A DNA stretch of 64,000 nucleotides, taken from positions 1-64,000 of the forward strand of contig NZ_JALJRY010000036.1 of the NCBI RefSeq assembly GCF_024519455.1, given 5' to 3'. Positions within the stretch are counted from its first letter, which is position 1. Every line of letters begins with the position of its first letter. This stretch comes from Streptomyces sp. STR69 (lineage in GTDB: Bacteria > Actinomycetota > Actinomycetes > Streptomycetales > Streptomycetaceae). Position numbers and translations under genes: made by a program. The notes under the pieces are model-generated. The model ran no database searches and was not told where the DNA came from. It saw nothing but the letters and a program-made list of their open reading frames with translations. Shown piece by piece: positions 16,802 to 25,800 of this stretch.

Positions 16802-18063
16802 TCGGGCCCGCCCCACAGACCGTCCGGCGTCAGGCCCAGCAGGTCGATCGCGTTGCCCCGGACGATCCGCTCGACCACGTCCGGTGCCAGGTGCCCCATC
16901 TGTGCCTCCCCGACCTCGCGGGACTTGGGCCAAGTGGAGTCGGAGTGGGGGTAGTCGGTCTCGTACAACACGTTCCCGACGCCGATGGAGTCGAGGTTCT
17001 TCAGGCCGAAGGCGTCGTCGAAGAAGCAGCCGTAGACGTGCTCGGTGAAGAGTTCGGACGGCGGGCGGTGGACCTTGTCGGCGACGCCGCCCCAGGCGCG
17101 GTTCTCCTCCCAGACCACGTCGGCGCGTTCCAGGATGTAGGGGATCCAGCCGATCTGGCCCTCGGCGTACATGACCTTGAGGTCGGGGAAGCGTTCGAAC
17201 TTGCCGCTCATCAGCCAGTCCACCATGGAATAGCAGCAGTTGGCGAAGGTGATGGTGGAGCCGACGGCGGGCGGGGCGTCGGCGGAGGTGGAGGGCATAC
17301 GGCTGCTGGAGCCGATGTGCATGGCGATGACCGTCTGCGTGTCCGCGCAGGCCGCCAGGAAGGGGTCCCAGTCGTCGGTGTGGATGGAGGGGAGGCCGAG
17401 GTGCGGGGGTATCTCGGAGAAGGCGACGGCGCGGACGCCGCGGGCCGCGTTGCGGCGGACCTCGGCGGCGGCCAACTCCGGGTCCCAGAGTGGGATCAGG
17501 GGGAGGGGGATGAGGCGGCCCCGCGCCTGCGGGCCGCACCACTCCTCCACCATCCAGTCGTTGTAGGCGCGGACGCAGAGCAGCCCGAGTTCGCGGTCGG
17601 CGGCCTCGGTGAACGTCTGGCCGCAGAAGCGCGGGAAGGTGGGGAAACACAGCGCGGACTGGACGTGGTTGACGTCCATGTCGGCGAGCCGGGACGGGAC
17701 GTCGTAGGAGCCCGGCCGCATCTGCTCGTAAGTGATGACTTCGAGCTTGATCTCGTCCCTGCTGTAGCCGACGGCGGTGTCGAGGCGGGTGAGCGGGCGG
17801 TGCAGATCCTCGTACACCCACCAGTCGCCGATGGGTCCGTCGTCGCCGGGCTCGCCCATGACGGGCTTGAACCGGCCGCCGAGGAACGTCATTTCCTTCA
17901 GCGGCGCGCGGACTACCCGCGGGCCGGTGTCCAGGTACTTCTTGGGCAGCCTCTGCTGCCAGACGTCGGCGGGCTCCACGGTGTGGTCGTCGACGGAGAT
18001 GATCGGCGGAAGGGGTGTCCCGGGTGCGGCATGAGTGGTGGTCTGGGTGTCCATGGCGCTCAC
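16798..18063 (-). CDS. Metal-dependent amidohydrolase (ACMSD/amidohydrolase_2 family)
   Basis: 421 residues. The N-terminal SVDDHTVEP is the variant metal motif of amidohydrolase_2 proteins, followed by AMHIGSS, a DLKVMYAEGQIGW strand and ETDYPHSDSTWP carrying the catalytic Asp. Relatives hydrolyse or decarboxylate ring-cleavage or acyl intermediates, and this group recurs in actinobacterial steroid- and terpenoid-type catabolic clusters. Translation begins at GTG 18063 or ATG 18054; neither has a strong ribosome site, so the message may be nearly leaderless. A copy of the shared palindrome (18074-18092) lies just upstream. It overlaps the LLM gene by ATGA. Confidence 0.87.
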   Translation of the reverse strand: MSAMDTQTTTHAAPGTPLPPIISVDDHTVEPADVWQQRLPKKYLDTGPRVVRAPLKEMTFLGGRFKPVMGEPGDDGPIGDWWVYEDLHRPLTRLDTAVGYSRDEIKLEVITYEQMRPGSYDVPSRLADMDVNHVQSALCFPTFPRFCGQTFTEAADRELGLLCVRAYNDWMVEEWCGPQARGRLIPLPLIPLWDPELAAAEVRRNAARGVRAVAFSEIPPHLGLPSIHTDDWDPFLAACADTQTVIAMHIGSSSRMPSTSADAPPAVGSTITFANCCYSMVDWLMSGKFERFPDLKVMYAEGQIGWIPYILERADVVWEENRAWGGVADKVHRPPSELFTEHVYGCFFDDAFGLKNLDSIGVGNVLYETDYPHSDSTWPKSREVGEAQMGHLAPDVVERIVRGNAIDLLGLTPDGLWGGPE

Positions 18064-18073
18064 GGTAGCGCCG

Positions 18074-18092
18074 ATCTGACGACCCGTCAGCT
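18074..18092. promoter_or_regulatory. Palindromic operator, copy 4 (amidohydrolase-LLM operon)
   Basis: 15 of 16 positions match (spacer ACC, one mismatch at position 18). It lies only 11 bp from the GTG at 18063, where bound repressor would cover the promoter or initiation region. It is also in the shared upstream region of divergent afsR. Confidence 0.75.
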
Positions 18093-18264
18093 AGCTGGAT
18101 CCGGGTTCGGGGTGCTCGGTTCTGTGCGGAACTGTGCGTAGGCCGTGTGAGGGCCTTGTGATATCCCGCGCGGCGACCTGTGAGCGGTGTCTCCGAGTGC
18201 TGACGCGACCGCCGCCGACAAGGCAAACTGTCGTAGTTATCAGGCGTGCCTAGGGGGAACGGCG

Positions 18265-21219
18265 ATGGACGGTGGACCGCGAGTACCGGAGCAGCGGCGC
18301 CCCGACTCCGACTCTGAGGAGTCGACGGGCCTGCGCTTCAGCGTGCTCGGTCCGGTACGTGCCTGGCGGGGCCCTGTTTCGCTGCCCACCGGCTCTCCCC
18401 AGCAACGCGCCCTGCTGGCCGCGCTGTTGCTGCGCGAGGGGCGGACGGCGACCGCCGGCGAGCTGATCGACGCGTTGTGGGGTGACGACCCTCCGTCGCA
18501 GGCGCTGGCCGCGGTGCGGACATACGCGTCCCGGCTGCGCAAGGCGCTGGACGCCGGGGTCCTCGTCAGCGAGTCGGGCGGGTACGCCGTACGGGGCCTG
18601 CCCGACGGCGCGTTGGACGTGGCCGAGGTCCACGACCTGGCGAACGAGGCGGAGAAGGCGAAGTCGGCGGGTGACCTGTGCCAGGCGCGGGATCTGCTCG
18701 GCCGGGCGCTGGCGCTGTGGGACGGGGAGCCGCTGGCCGGGCTGCCGGGCCCGTACGCGGAGGCGCAGCGGGTCCGGCTGGAGGAGTGGCGGCTCCAACT
18801 CCTGGAGTCGCGGCTGGACATGGACCTGGAGCAGGGCTGCCACGCGGAGGCGGTCAGCGAACTGACGGCGCTCACGGCCGCGCACCCGCTCCGGGAGCGG
18901 CTGCGCGAGCTGCTGATGCTCGCCCTGTACCGCTCGGGCCGCCAGGCGGAGGCCCTCGCGGTGTACGCGGACACCCGGCGCCTGCTCGCCGACGAACTCG
19001 GCGTGGACCCGCGCCCCGGCCTGCGTGAACTCCAGCAGCGCATTCTCCAGGCGGACCCCGGCCTCGCGGAGCCGTCCGCACCGGCGGCGGAGACCGCGCC
19101 GGCTCCGGTCCGCCCCCACCAACTCCCCGCCACGGTCCCCGACTTCACCGGCCGGGGGTCCTTCGTGTCCGAGCTGAGTGAAGTCCTGGCCTCGGCCGAG
19201 GGCCGTGTGATGGCGGTGTCGGCGCTGGCCGGCATCGGGGGCGTCGGCAAGACGACCCTGGCGGTGCACGTGGCCCACCAGGCCCGATCCACCTTCCCCG
19301 ACGGCCAGTTGTACGTCGATCTCCAGGGCGCGGGCTCGCGGGCGGCGGAACCGGAGACCGTACTGCGCGCGTTCCTGCGGGCGTTGGGCACCGCGGATTC
19401 CGCGATACCCGACTCCCTGGAGGAGCGGTCTGCGCTGTACCGGTCGGTGCTGGACGGCCGCCGGGTGCTGGTCCTGCTGGACAACGCCAGGGACGCGGCC
19501 CAGGTGCGCCCCCTCCTCCCCGGTACCGAGGGCTGTGCCGCGCTGGTCACCTCCCGGGTCCGGATGGTGGACCTGGCGGGGGCGCATCTCGTCGACCTCG
19601 ACGTGATGTCCCCCGAGGAGGCGCTGCAGCTCTTCACGAAGATCGTCGGCGCCGAACGGGTCGCCGCCGAACGGGAATCCGCCCTCGACGTGGTCGCCGC
19701 GTGCGGCTTCCTCCCGCTGGCGATCAGAATCGCGGCATCCCGTCTGGCGGCCCGCCGTACCTGGACGGTCTCCGTCCTCGCCGCGAAACTCGCCGACGAA
19801 CGACGCCGGTTGGACGAACTCCAGGCCGGCGACCTCGCCGTGAAGGCCACATTCGAGCTGGGTTACGGCCAGTTGGAGCCGGCGCAGGCACGGGCGTTCC
19901 GCCTGCTGGGCCTCGCGGACGGCCCGGACATCTCGCTCGCGGCGGCAGCGGCGGTTCTGGATCTTCCGGTTGAGGACACGGAAGACGTGCTGGAATCCCT
20001 CGTGGACACGTCACTCGTCGAATCGGCGGCGCCCGGCCGGTACCGCTACCACGATCTGGTGCGGCTCTACGCGCGTGCGTGTGCGGAGCGGGACGAGTGG
20101 CCGCCGAGCGAGACGGGGGCGGCGCTCTCGCGATTGCTGGACTTCTACCTGGCGACGGCCGCCGGTGTGTACGGCATCGAGCGCCCCGGCGACCGCCTGG
20201 TCGACCACCTGGAGGAGACCGGCGTCCCCGGGCTGGTCTTCCCCGACCGGCGCGCCGCCCAGGACTGGCTCTACTCCGAGGCGATCCCGCTGCTGGCCTG
20301 CGTACGGCAGTCGTCGAACGGTGCGCCGCTGCGGCGGGCCGTCGATCTGCTGTGGGCCACGGTCGACCTCGCGGAGTCCGGGGCGAACTTCAAGGAGTAC
20401 GAGGCCGCCGGCGCGGCCCTGCGCGATGCCGCACGTGCGGCCTCCGACAGCCGGGCGGAAGGGCGGGCCATTCTGGTACAGGCCAACGCCCGCCATTTCT
20501 CGGGGCAGTTCGAGCAGGCCTACCAGGAGGCACGGCAGGCGCTCGCCCTGTCCGAGGCCGCCGACGACGCGTTGCCGTGCTGCTGGGCGGCGAACCTGCT
20601 CGGCATCTACTCCTTCTACCAGGGCCGCTACGGCGAGGCCGAGGAGTTCCTGGAGCGGGCCATCGCGAGCTTCCGCGCCTGCGGCGACCTCTCCGGCGCC
20701 GCGTCGGCGCTGTGCAATCTCTCCCGCCTGCACCTGGAGACGGAGCGCGCCGACAGCGCGGTCGATCTCGCCCGTCAGGGCACGGAGATGTACGAGGAAC
20801 TCGGGCACACGCTCAAGGCGGCCAACGGCCACTACGCCCTGGGCCTGGCCCTCGGCAAGAACAGCCAACCTGCCGACGCGGTCGCACATCTCAACCAGGC
20901 ACTGAACGTGTTCCGCGCGAGCCGGCAGCGCCTGTGGGAGGGTATGACCCTGTTCCGCCTGGCCGAGGTCGACCTGCTGGCCCAGCGTCCGGCACAGGCG
21001 GCGGCCAACGCGGAGATGGCCCTGACCCCGCTCCGGGAGATCGGCGGCGAGTGGCGACGGGGCAACGTGCTCACTCTCCTCGGCAAGGCCCTGAACGGCA
21101 TCGGGCAGTCCGGCCGCGCGCAGGTCTGCTGGACCGAGGCGCTGGAGATCTACAAGCGGCTGGAGTCGCCCGAAGCGGCGGAGGTCCAGGCGCTGTTGGC
21201 GCCGGCCGCGGCGGTCTGA
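18265..21219 (+). CDS. afsR: AfsR-type SARP transcriptional activator with NB-ARC and TPR domains
   Basis: 984 residues, close to the 993 known for Streptomyces coelicolor AfsR. Domains in order: winged-helix DNA-binding domain (about 25-105), bacterial activation domain (about 110-255), a STAND-type NTPase with P-loop GIGGVGKTTLAVH near residue 325 and VLVLLDNARD as Walker B, then TPR repeats (about 640-980). AfsR is phosphorylated on Ser/Thr by AfsK and relatives, hydrolyses ATP, and activates afsS to switch on antibiotic production. ATG 18265 has GGGGGA upstream. The identification rests on domain order plus afsS immediately downstream and an afsK-like kinase gene 5 kb further on. Confidence 0.95.
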   Translation: MDGGPRVPEQRRPDSDSEESTGLRFSVLGPVRAWRGPVSLPTGSPQQRALLAALLLREGRTATAGELIDALWGDDPPSQALAAVRTYASRLRKALDAGVLVSESGGYAVRGLPDGALDVAEVHDLANEAEKAKSAGDLCQARDLLGRALALWDGEPLAGLPGPYAEAQRVRLEEWRLQLLESRLDMDLEQGCHAEAVSELTALTAAHPLRERLRELLMLALYRSGRQAEALAVYADTRRLLADELGVDPRPGLRELQQRILQADPGLAEPSAPAAETAPAPVRPHQLPATVPDFTGRGSFVSELSEVLASAEGRVMAVSALAGIGGVGKTTLAVHVAHQARSTFPDGQLYVDLQGAGSRAAEPETVLRAFLRALGTADSAIPDSLEERSALYRSVLDGRRVLVLLDNARDAAQVRPLLPGTEGCAALVTSRVRMVDLAGAHLVDLDVMSPEEALQLFTKIVGAERVAAERESALDVVAACGFLPLAIRIAASRLAARRTWTVSVLAAKLADERRRLDELQAGDLAVKATFELGYGQLEPAQARAFRLLGLADGPDISLAAAAAVLDLPVEDTEDVLESLVDTSLVESAAPGRYRYHDLVRLYARACAERDEWPPSETGAALSRLLDFYLATAAGVYGIERPGDRLVDHLEETGVPGLVFPDRRAAQDWLYSEAIPLLACVRQSSNGAPLRRAVDLLWATVDLAESGANFKEYEAAGAALRDAARAASDSRAEGRAILVQANARHFSGQFEQAYQEARQALALSEAADDALPCCWAANLLGIYSFYQGRYGEAEEFLERAIASFRACGDLSGAASALCNLSRLHLETERADSAVDLARQGTEMYEELGHTLKAANGHYALGLALGKNSQPADAVAHLNQALNVFRASRQRLWEGMTLFRLAEVDLLAQRPAQAAANAEMALTPLREIGGEWRRGNVLTLLGKALNGIGQSGRAQVCWTEALEIYKRLESPEAAEVQALLAPAAAV

Positions 21220-21235
21220 ACCGGGGCCGGCGGGG

Positions 21236-21257
21236 CGTTCATCAATCGTTTATCGCC
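21236..21257 (+). promoter_or_regulatory. Probable AfsR box in the afsS promoter
   Basis: Two tandem 11-bp units, CGTTCATCAAT and CGTTTATCGCC, share CGTT(C/T)ATC. Published AfsR (and PhoP) sites at afsS are direct repeats around GTTCA with 11-bp periodicity, and this stretch is in the equivalent place, between the afsR stop and the afsS start. Confidence 0.65.
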
Positions 21258-21432
21258 GCACGGCACTCTTCTGGATATCGGGCCGTCGCGTCGGGGGGCA
21301 GACGGACCGTCGGTGAAGCCGCCACCTTCGAGATCTAGAGTGGCGGCGCCAGTGGCCCATCCGGCCATCCTCGGGGGAGTGACCGGATGGGCCCGCCCCA
21401 TTTTGAACGCGATCTCCAAGGAAGGCAGCACG

Positions 21433-21618
21433 ATGAGCGACACCACGAACGACGAGACGGTCGTCACGCCGGACAACACCCACATCACCGACGCGAAGCT
21501 GACCGGCGACCTCAAGCCGCTCAACACGCACATCACGGACGTCGAGGCCGTCGTGGCCGCCGACGACGACGGCACGGCCACGCCGGACAACACGCACATC
21601 ACGTCCGACCCCAGCTAG
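21433..21618 (+). CDS. afsS: AfsS, small sigma-like regulatory protein
   Basis: A 61-residue acidic protein built of three short repeats: TPDNTHITD, KPLNTHITD and TPDNTHITS. AfsS of Streptomyces coelicolor is about 63 residues, also has three short repeats including a DNH element, lies directly downstream of afsR, and stimulates pathway-specific activator genes for antibiotics by an unknown mechanism. Size, repeats and position all match. GGCAGC is the only upstream ribosome-like sequence, so translation may be modest. The afsR box is about 180 bp upstream and a strong hairpin terminator follows, so it is probably a monocistronic transcript. Confidence 0.9.
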   Translation: MSDTTNDETVVTPDNTHITDAKLTGDLKPLNTHITDVEAVVAADDDGTATPDNTHITSDPS

Positions 21619-21636
21619 ACCTTCTCCCACCGGGGG

Positions 21637-21677
21637 ATCGGCCGCGGCGGCACCGAGGGGGAGCCGTCGCGGCCGAT
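21637..21677 (+). terminator. Strong hairpin after afsS
   Basis: Arms 21637-21651 and 21663-21677 pair over 15 bp with a single G-U pair and an 11-base loop. No T-run. It lies 18 bp after the afsS stop and before the convergent acyl-CoA ligase gene, so it may end transcription from both sides. Confidence 0.7.
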
Positions 21678-21732
21678 GTGCGTCCGGGGACCGGGGTTCT
21701 ACGGGTTGGCATACCAGTCACCATGCCGCGCG

Positions 21733-23322
21733 TCACGGCCCCCGCAATTCCCCTTTGACCACCTTCCCACTGGCGTTCCGGGGCAGCTCCCCCACGAACT
21801 CCACCGCCCTCGGCACCTTGTAGTTCGCCATCTCGCGCCGGGCCCAGGCGATCAGGTCGTCGGACGTGAGGGTGGCCCCCGGCCGCCGGACGACGTACGC
21901 CTTCCCGACCTCCCCGAGCCGTGCGTCCGGTACGCCGATCACCGCCACGTCGGACACACCGGGATGCAGACCCAGCAGCTGCTCTATCTCCGCCGGGTAC
22001 GCGTTGAAGCCGCCGACGATGAACATGTCCTTGATCCGGTCGGTGATCCGCAGGTTGCCCTCGTCGTCGAGGACGCCCACGTCACCGGTGCGCAGCCAGC
22101 CGTCGCCGTCCAGGACCTCCGCCGTCGCCACCGGGTCCTCGTAGTAGCCGCGCATCACGTTGAAGCCACGGACCAGCACCTCGCCCGGGGAGCCGGCGGG
22201 CGCCTCCACCCGGACTTCCGTGCCCGGGATCGCGCGACCCGACGTCGACGCGATGACCGACGGGTCGTCCCCGCGCCGGCACATGGTGACGATGCCGCTG
22301 GCCTCCGAGAGGCCGTACGCGGTCAGGACGGTCCCGACGCCCAGTTCGCCCCGCAGCCGCTCCACCAGCCGCAGCGGCACCACCGCCGCCCCGGTCACCA
22401 CCAGCCGCAGCGCGGACAGGTCGTGCGCGTCGCGGGCCGGGTGGTCGAGGAGGGACTGGTGGAGAGTGGGCGGGCCGGGGAGAACCGACACCCGCTCCGC
22501 CGCGATGTTCGCCAGCACCGTGTCCACGTCGAACACCGGTTGCGGGATCATCGTCGCGCCCCGCATCAGACAGGCGATCACGCCCGCCTTGTAGCCGAAG
22601 GTGTGGAAGAGCGGGTTCACGATCAGATAGCGGTCGCCCTGCCTGAGTCCCGCGAGGTCGCTCCAGATCTCGTATCCCCGCAACGTCTGCGCGTGGGTGA
22701 TCACCGCGCCCTTCGGGCGGCCCGTCGTGCCCGAGGTGAAGATGATGTCCGAGACCGTCGAGCCGTCCAACTCCCCTGCCCGCGCCCGCACTTCCGCCTC
22801 GCCCACGCCCTCGCCGCCCGCCAGGAAGTCCTTCCAGGTGCGGAAGTCGGCCGGCGCGTCATCGGAGAGGACGACGACCTGCTCCAGCGCCGGGAGCCCG
22901 GGCAACGGGCCCTCGCCCGTACCGCCCGTCCCCTCCCCCGCCGCCCGGCGCAGCGACGCCACGTACGACGTGCCCAGGAACGTCCCGGTCACGAACAGCA
23001 GCCGCGCCCCGCTGCCGCGCAGCACATACGCCGCCTCGGTCCCCTTGAAGCGCGTGTTCAGCGGCACCAGGACCGCGCCCGCCGACACCGCGCCCAGCGC
23101 CGAGACGATCCAGTCCAGCGAGTTCGGCGCCCAGATGCCGACCCGGTCGCCGACCTCGACACCGGCGGCGAGGCAGGCCGCCGCCGCGCGTTCCACCCGG
23201 TCGCCGAGTTCGGCGTACGAGATCCTCGTCCGGCCGTCCACGACCGCCTCGGCGTCCGCGTACCGTTCCGCGGCCGACCGGACCAGGCCCGGGATGCTGC
23301 CCCATTCCGTGTCTCCGCGCAT
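21733..23322 (-). CDS. Acyl-CoA ligase (FadD3-like AMP-forming)
   Basis: 529 residues of the ANL adenylating superfamily. Key motifs are the P-loop TSGTTGRPKG, the A5 AYGLSEASG, A7 TGDVG, A8 RIKDMFIVGGFN and the C-terminal catalytic Lys in NASGKVVKGEL. It activates a carboxylic acid to its CoA thioester via an acyl-adenylate, the entry step of beta-oxidation. The best resemblance is to FadD3-type ligases for bulky, ring-derived acids, but the substrate is not determined. ATG 23322 has AGGGAGG 7 bases upstream. It is divergent from the thiolase-DUF35-ECH operon, with two operator copies in the shared promoter. Confidence 0.92.
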   Translation of the reverse strand: MRGDTEWGSIPGLVRSAAERYADAEAVVDGRTRISYAELGDRVERAAAACLAAGVEVGDRVGIWAPNSLDWIVSALGAVSAGAVLVPLNTRFKGTEAAYVLRGSGARLLFVTGTFLGTSYVASLRRAAGEGTGGTGEGPLPGLPALEQVVVLSDDAPADFRTWKDFLAGGEGVGEAEVRARAGELDGSTVSDIIFTSGTTGRPKGAVITHAQTLRGYEIWSDLAGLRQGDRYLIVNPLFHTFGYKAGVIACLMRGATMIPQPVFDVDTVLANIAAERVSVLPGPPTLHQSLLDHPARDAHDLSALRLVVTGAAVVPLRLVERLRGELGVGTVLTAYGLSEASGIVTMCRRGDDPSVIASTSGRAIPGTEVRVEAPAGSPGEVLVRGFNVMRGYYEDPVATAEVLDGDGWLRTGDVGVLDDEGNLRITDRIKDMFIVGGFNAYPAEIEQLLGLHPGVSDVAVIGVPDARLGEVGKAYVVRRPGATLTSDDLIAWARREMANYKVPRAVEFVGELPRNASGKVVKGELRGP

Positions 23323-23344
23323 GAACGGCCTCCCTGGACCCAGT

Positions 23345-23363
23345 AGCTGACTGTCCGTCAGAT
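23345..23363. promoter_or_regulatory. Palindromic operator, copy 5 (fadD/thiolase)
   Basis: 14 of 16 positions match (spacer GTC). It is in the 98-bp divergent promoter, nearer the acyl-CoA ligase gene. Confidence 0.72.
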
Positions 23364-23371
23364 TAGCTGTA

Positions 23372-23390
23372 GCCTGACGCCCTGTCAGCT
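23372..23390. promoter_or_regulatory. Palindromic operator, copy 6 (fadD/thiolase)
   Basis: 12 of 16 positions match, with the inner core CTGACG-CCC-TGTCAG intact except for one base. It is 27 bp centre-to-centre from copy 5, the same spacing as the LLM promoter pair. Confidence 0.6.
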
Positions 23391-23420
23391 TTCCCGGTGT
23401 CACTCGGAGGTGCACGGAGA

Positions 23421-24584
23421 ATGGCCGGACAGCGCATGGCCGGGCTGAAGGACGCGACCGCGATCGTCGGCATCGGACAGACCTTCTTCGCCAGGCAACT
23501 CCCCGAGGACGAACGGACCTTGGCCTGTCGCGCCGTCCTCGCCGCCCTCGACGACGCGGGCATCGCCCCGGGCGAGGTCGACGCCCTCGCCTCCTACACG
23601 ATGGAGGAGACCGACGAGGTCGAGCTCGCGAAGGCGGTCGGCTTCGGGGACCTGACCTTCTTCAGCAAGGTCGGGTACGGGGGCGGTGGTTCCTGTGCGA
23701 CGGTCGCCCACCTCGCGACCGCCATCGCCGCTGGACAGGCGACGGTGGGTGTGGCCTGGCGGTCCCGAAAACGCGGCAGCGGGGCGAGACCGTGGACCAA
23801 CACCACCCGCCAACTCCCCACCCCCGCCCAGTGGACCCGCCCATTCGGGCTCCTCCGGCCGGCGGATGAAATAGCCATGCTCACCCGCCGCTACATGTAC
23901 GAGTACGGCGCCACCCGGGACCACCTGTTCAACGTCGCCCTCGCCTGCCGGAACCGCGCCAACCAGAACCCGGCCGCGATCATGTACGACCGCCCGCTCA
24001 CCCGCGAGATGTACATGACCTCCCGCTGGATCAGCGAACCCCTCTGCCTCTTCGACAACTGCCTCGAGACGGACGGGGCGTTGGCCTGTGTCGTCGTCTC
24101 GCGCGAGCGCGCCCGTGACTGCCGGCGCACCCCGGTCTTCGTCCACTCCGCCGCCCAGGGCCTCCCCGCCCAGCACCACGGCATGGTCAACTACTGGAAC
24201 GACGACCCCCTCACGGGCCCCGCCTGGACCGCCGCCCGACACCTGTGGAAACACGCCGACTTCACCCCGCAGGACGTCGATGTCGCCCAGATCTACGACG
24301 CGTTCACCGCCCTCGTCCCGCTCTCCCTGGAGGGCTACGGCTTCTGCGGACGAGGGGAAGGCGGTGCCTTCACGGAAGGGGGCGCCCTCGAAATCGGCGG
24401 GCGACTCCCTCTCAACACCAGCGGCGGCGGGCTCTCCGAGGCGTACGTCCACGGCTTCAACCTGATCAACGAGGGCGTACGGCAGCTGCGCGGCACCAGC
24501 ACCGCCCAGGTCCCGGACGCCGCCACCTGCCTGGTGACGGCGGGCGAGGGCGTCCCCACCTCAGCCCTGCTGCTCACGAAGTGA
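23421..24584 (+). CDS. Thiolase-fold lipid-transfer-type protein (Ltp/SCP-x), possible aldolase subunit
   Basis: 387 residues with the non-decarboxylating thiolase fold of the SCP2/Ltp group. The IYDAFT motif and the glycine-rich C-terminal NTSGGGLSEAYVHG segment are present, and a Cys lies in GGGGSCATVAH at the nucleophile position. In mycobacterial sterol catabolism, Ltp2 with a DUF35 partner is a retro-aldolase that removes a side-chain fragment from a beta-hydroxyacyl-CoA. The adjacent DUF35 gene suggests the same two-part enzyme. The Cys leaves true thiolysis as an alternative. ATG 23421 is chosen because GGAGG lies 10 bases upstream. Confidence 0.88.
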   Translation: MAGQRMAGLKDATAIVGIGQTFFARQLPEDERTLACRAVLAALDDAGIAPGEVDALASYTMEETDEVELAKAVGFGDLTFFSKVGYGGGGSCATVAHLATAIAAGQATVGVAWRSRKRGSGARPWTNTTRQLPTPAQWTRPFGLLRPADEIAMLTRRYMYEYGATRDHLFNVALACRNRANQNPAAIMYDRPLTREMYMTSRWISEPLCLFDNCLETDGALACVVVSRERARDCRRTPVFVHSAAQGLPAQHHGMVNYWNDDPLTGPAWTAARHLWKHADFTPQDVDVAQIYDAFTALVPLSLEGYGFCGRGEGGAFTEGGALEIGGRLPLNTSGGGLSEAYVHGFNLINEGVRQLRGTSTAQVPDAATCLVTAGEGVPTSALLLTK

Positions 24585-24607
24585 AAGGAAACGAGGAGTT
24601 GACCGCC

Positions 24608-25024
24608 ATGCTCGCTCCGCTCACCGACTCCGACGGCGCCCCTTTCTGGCAGTACGCCCGCGCAGGCGAACTCCGCGTCCAGACCTGCGCCGACTGCGAG
24701 GAACCCCGCTTCCCGCCCCGCCCCTGCTGCCCCCACTGCCAGTCCTTCGCGAGCGAGTGGCGGCAGGTCAGCGGGCGGGGACGGGTGTGGTCGTACGTCT
24801 TCCCGCATCCGCCGCTGCTGCCCGACTACGCGGCCGTCGCGCCGTACAACGTGATCGTCGTCGAACTGGTCGACGTCCCCCGGATCCGGCTGGTCGGGAA
24901 TCTGGTCAGCCGGCCGGGCGCCGCGCTCAACTCCCTTGCCCCTGCACGTGTTCGGATCGGGGCGCGGGTGCAGGTCGTGTTCGACGCGGACGGCCTTCCG
25001 CAGTGGGTTCTGGAGCGGCCATGA
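24608..25024 (+). CDS. DUF35 Zn-ribbon/OB-fold protein, partner of Ltp
   Basis: 138 residues: an N-terminal helix, a rubredoxin-like zinc ribbon (CADC ... CCPHC) and a C-terminal OB-fold ending in VQVVFDADGLPQWVL. DUF35 proteins bind acyl-CoA and form obligate complexes with Ltp-type thiolase-fold proteins, as in the Ltp2-ChsH2 aldolase. ATG 24608 has GAGGAG 9 bases upstream, 23 bp after the thiolase stop, and the gene overlaps the next by ATGA, so all three are one operon. Confidence 0.9.
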   Translation: MLAPLTDSDGAPFWQYARAGELRVQTCADCEEPRFPPRPCCPHCQSFASEWRQVSGRGRVWSYVFPHPPLLPDYAAVAPYNVIVVELVDVPRIRLVGNLVSRPGAALNSLAPARVRIGARVQVVFDADGLPQWVLERP

Positions 25025-25791
25025 CACTCCGGACCGCCGCCGACAAGGACACCGGCGTCGCCGTCGTCACCCTCGACCGGCCGCACAGGCTCAACGCCGT
25101 CGACCTCACCACGGCCGCCGAACTGGCCGCCGTATGGCGGGAGTTGCGGTTCGACGACACCGTACGGGCCGTCGTCCTCACCGGGGCCGGGGAGCGGGCG
25201 TTCTGCACCGGCCTCGACCGGGACGCGGTCGTGCCGCAGCCCAACTCGCCCTACATGCAGGACGATCCGCTGCTCCACATCGGGCCCAAGGCCAACGACC
25301 TGTGGAAACCGGTGATCTCCGCCGTCTCCGGGATGGCCTGCGGCGGGGCCTTCTACCTGCTCGGCGAGAGCGAGTTCGTCGTCGCCGACCCGAGCGCCGT
25401 GTTCTTCGACCCGCACACCACCTACGGCATGGTCAGCGCCTACGAGTCGGTGCTGATGGCGCACCGGATGCCGTACGGCGAGGTGGCGCGGATGATGCTC
25501 ATGGGGACGGCCGAGCGGATCTCGGCCCAGCGCGCCCACGACATCGGGCTCGTGTCCGAACTCGCCCCTCCCGGCGGGGCGTTGGAGGCCGCCGTGGCCT
25601 GCGCGACCGTCATCGCCGGGTATCCGACCGAAGGCGTTCAGGGCACCGTGCGGGCATTGTGGGCGGCGAAGGAGGCGGCGCGGGCGCAGGCCTATGCGCA
25701 GGCGCCGCCGCTGATCGCCCTCGGCAATCTCCCGACCGAACGACAGGCGGAGTTGTTCGCCGCCCGCGGGAACGGGTTCCGGGTGAGGTGA
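25021..25791 (+). CDS. Enoyl-CoA hydratase/isomerase family protein
   Basis: 256 residues of the crotonase fold. The substrate-binding segment RAFCTGLDRDAV and the oxyanion-hole region VISAVSGMACGGAFYLLGE are present. Of the two usual catalytic Glu positions, the second appears as ESEFVVAD rather than the GGGTE type, so it may be a hydrolase or isomerase variant. It would hydrate the enoyl-CoA before retro-aldol cleavage by the Ltp/DUF35 pair encoded directly upstream. It is the last gene of the thiolase-DUF35-ECH operon, coupled by ATGA. Confidence 0.9.
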   Translation: MTLRTAADKDTGVAVVTLDRPHRLNAVDLTTAAELAAVWRELRFDDTVRAVVLTGAGERAFCTGLDRDAVVPQPNSPYMQDDPLLHIGPKANDLWKPVISAVSGMACGGAFYLLGESEFVVADPSAVFFDPHTTYGMVSAYESVLMAHRMPYGEVARMMLMGTAERISAQRAHDIGLVSELAPPGGALEAAVACATVIAGYPTEGVQGTVRALWAAKEAARAQAYAQAPPLIALGNLPTERQAELFAARGNGFRVR

Positions 25792-25800
25792 GGGCGGGAT

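Noticed and set aside
21433..21618. Repeat peptide as a RiPP precursor or quorum peptide
   Set aside because: No modification enzyme, protease or exporter gene is adjacent, no signal peptide is present, and position after afsR with an AfsR box identifies it as AfsS.
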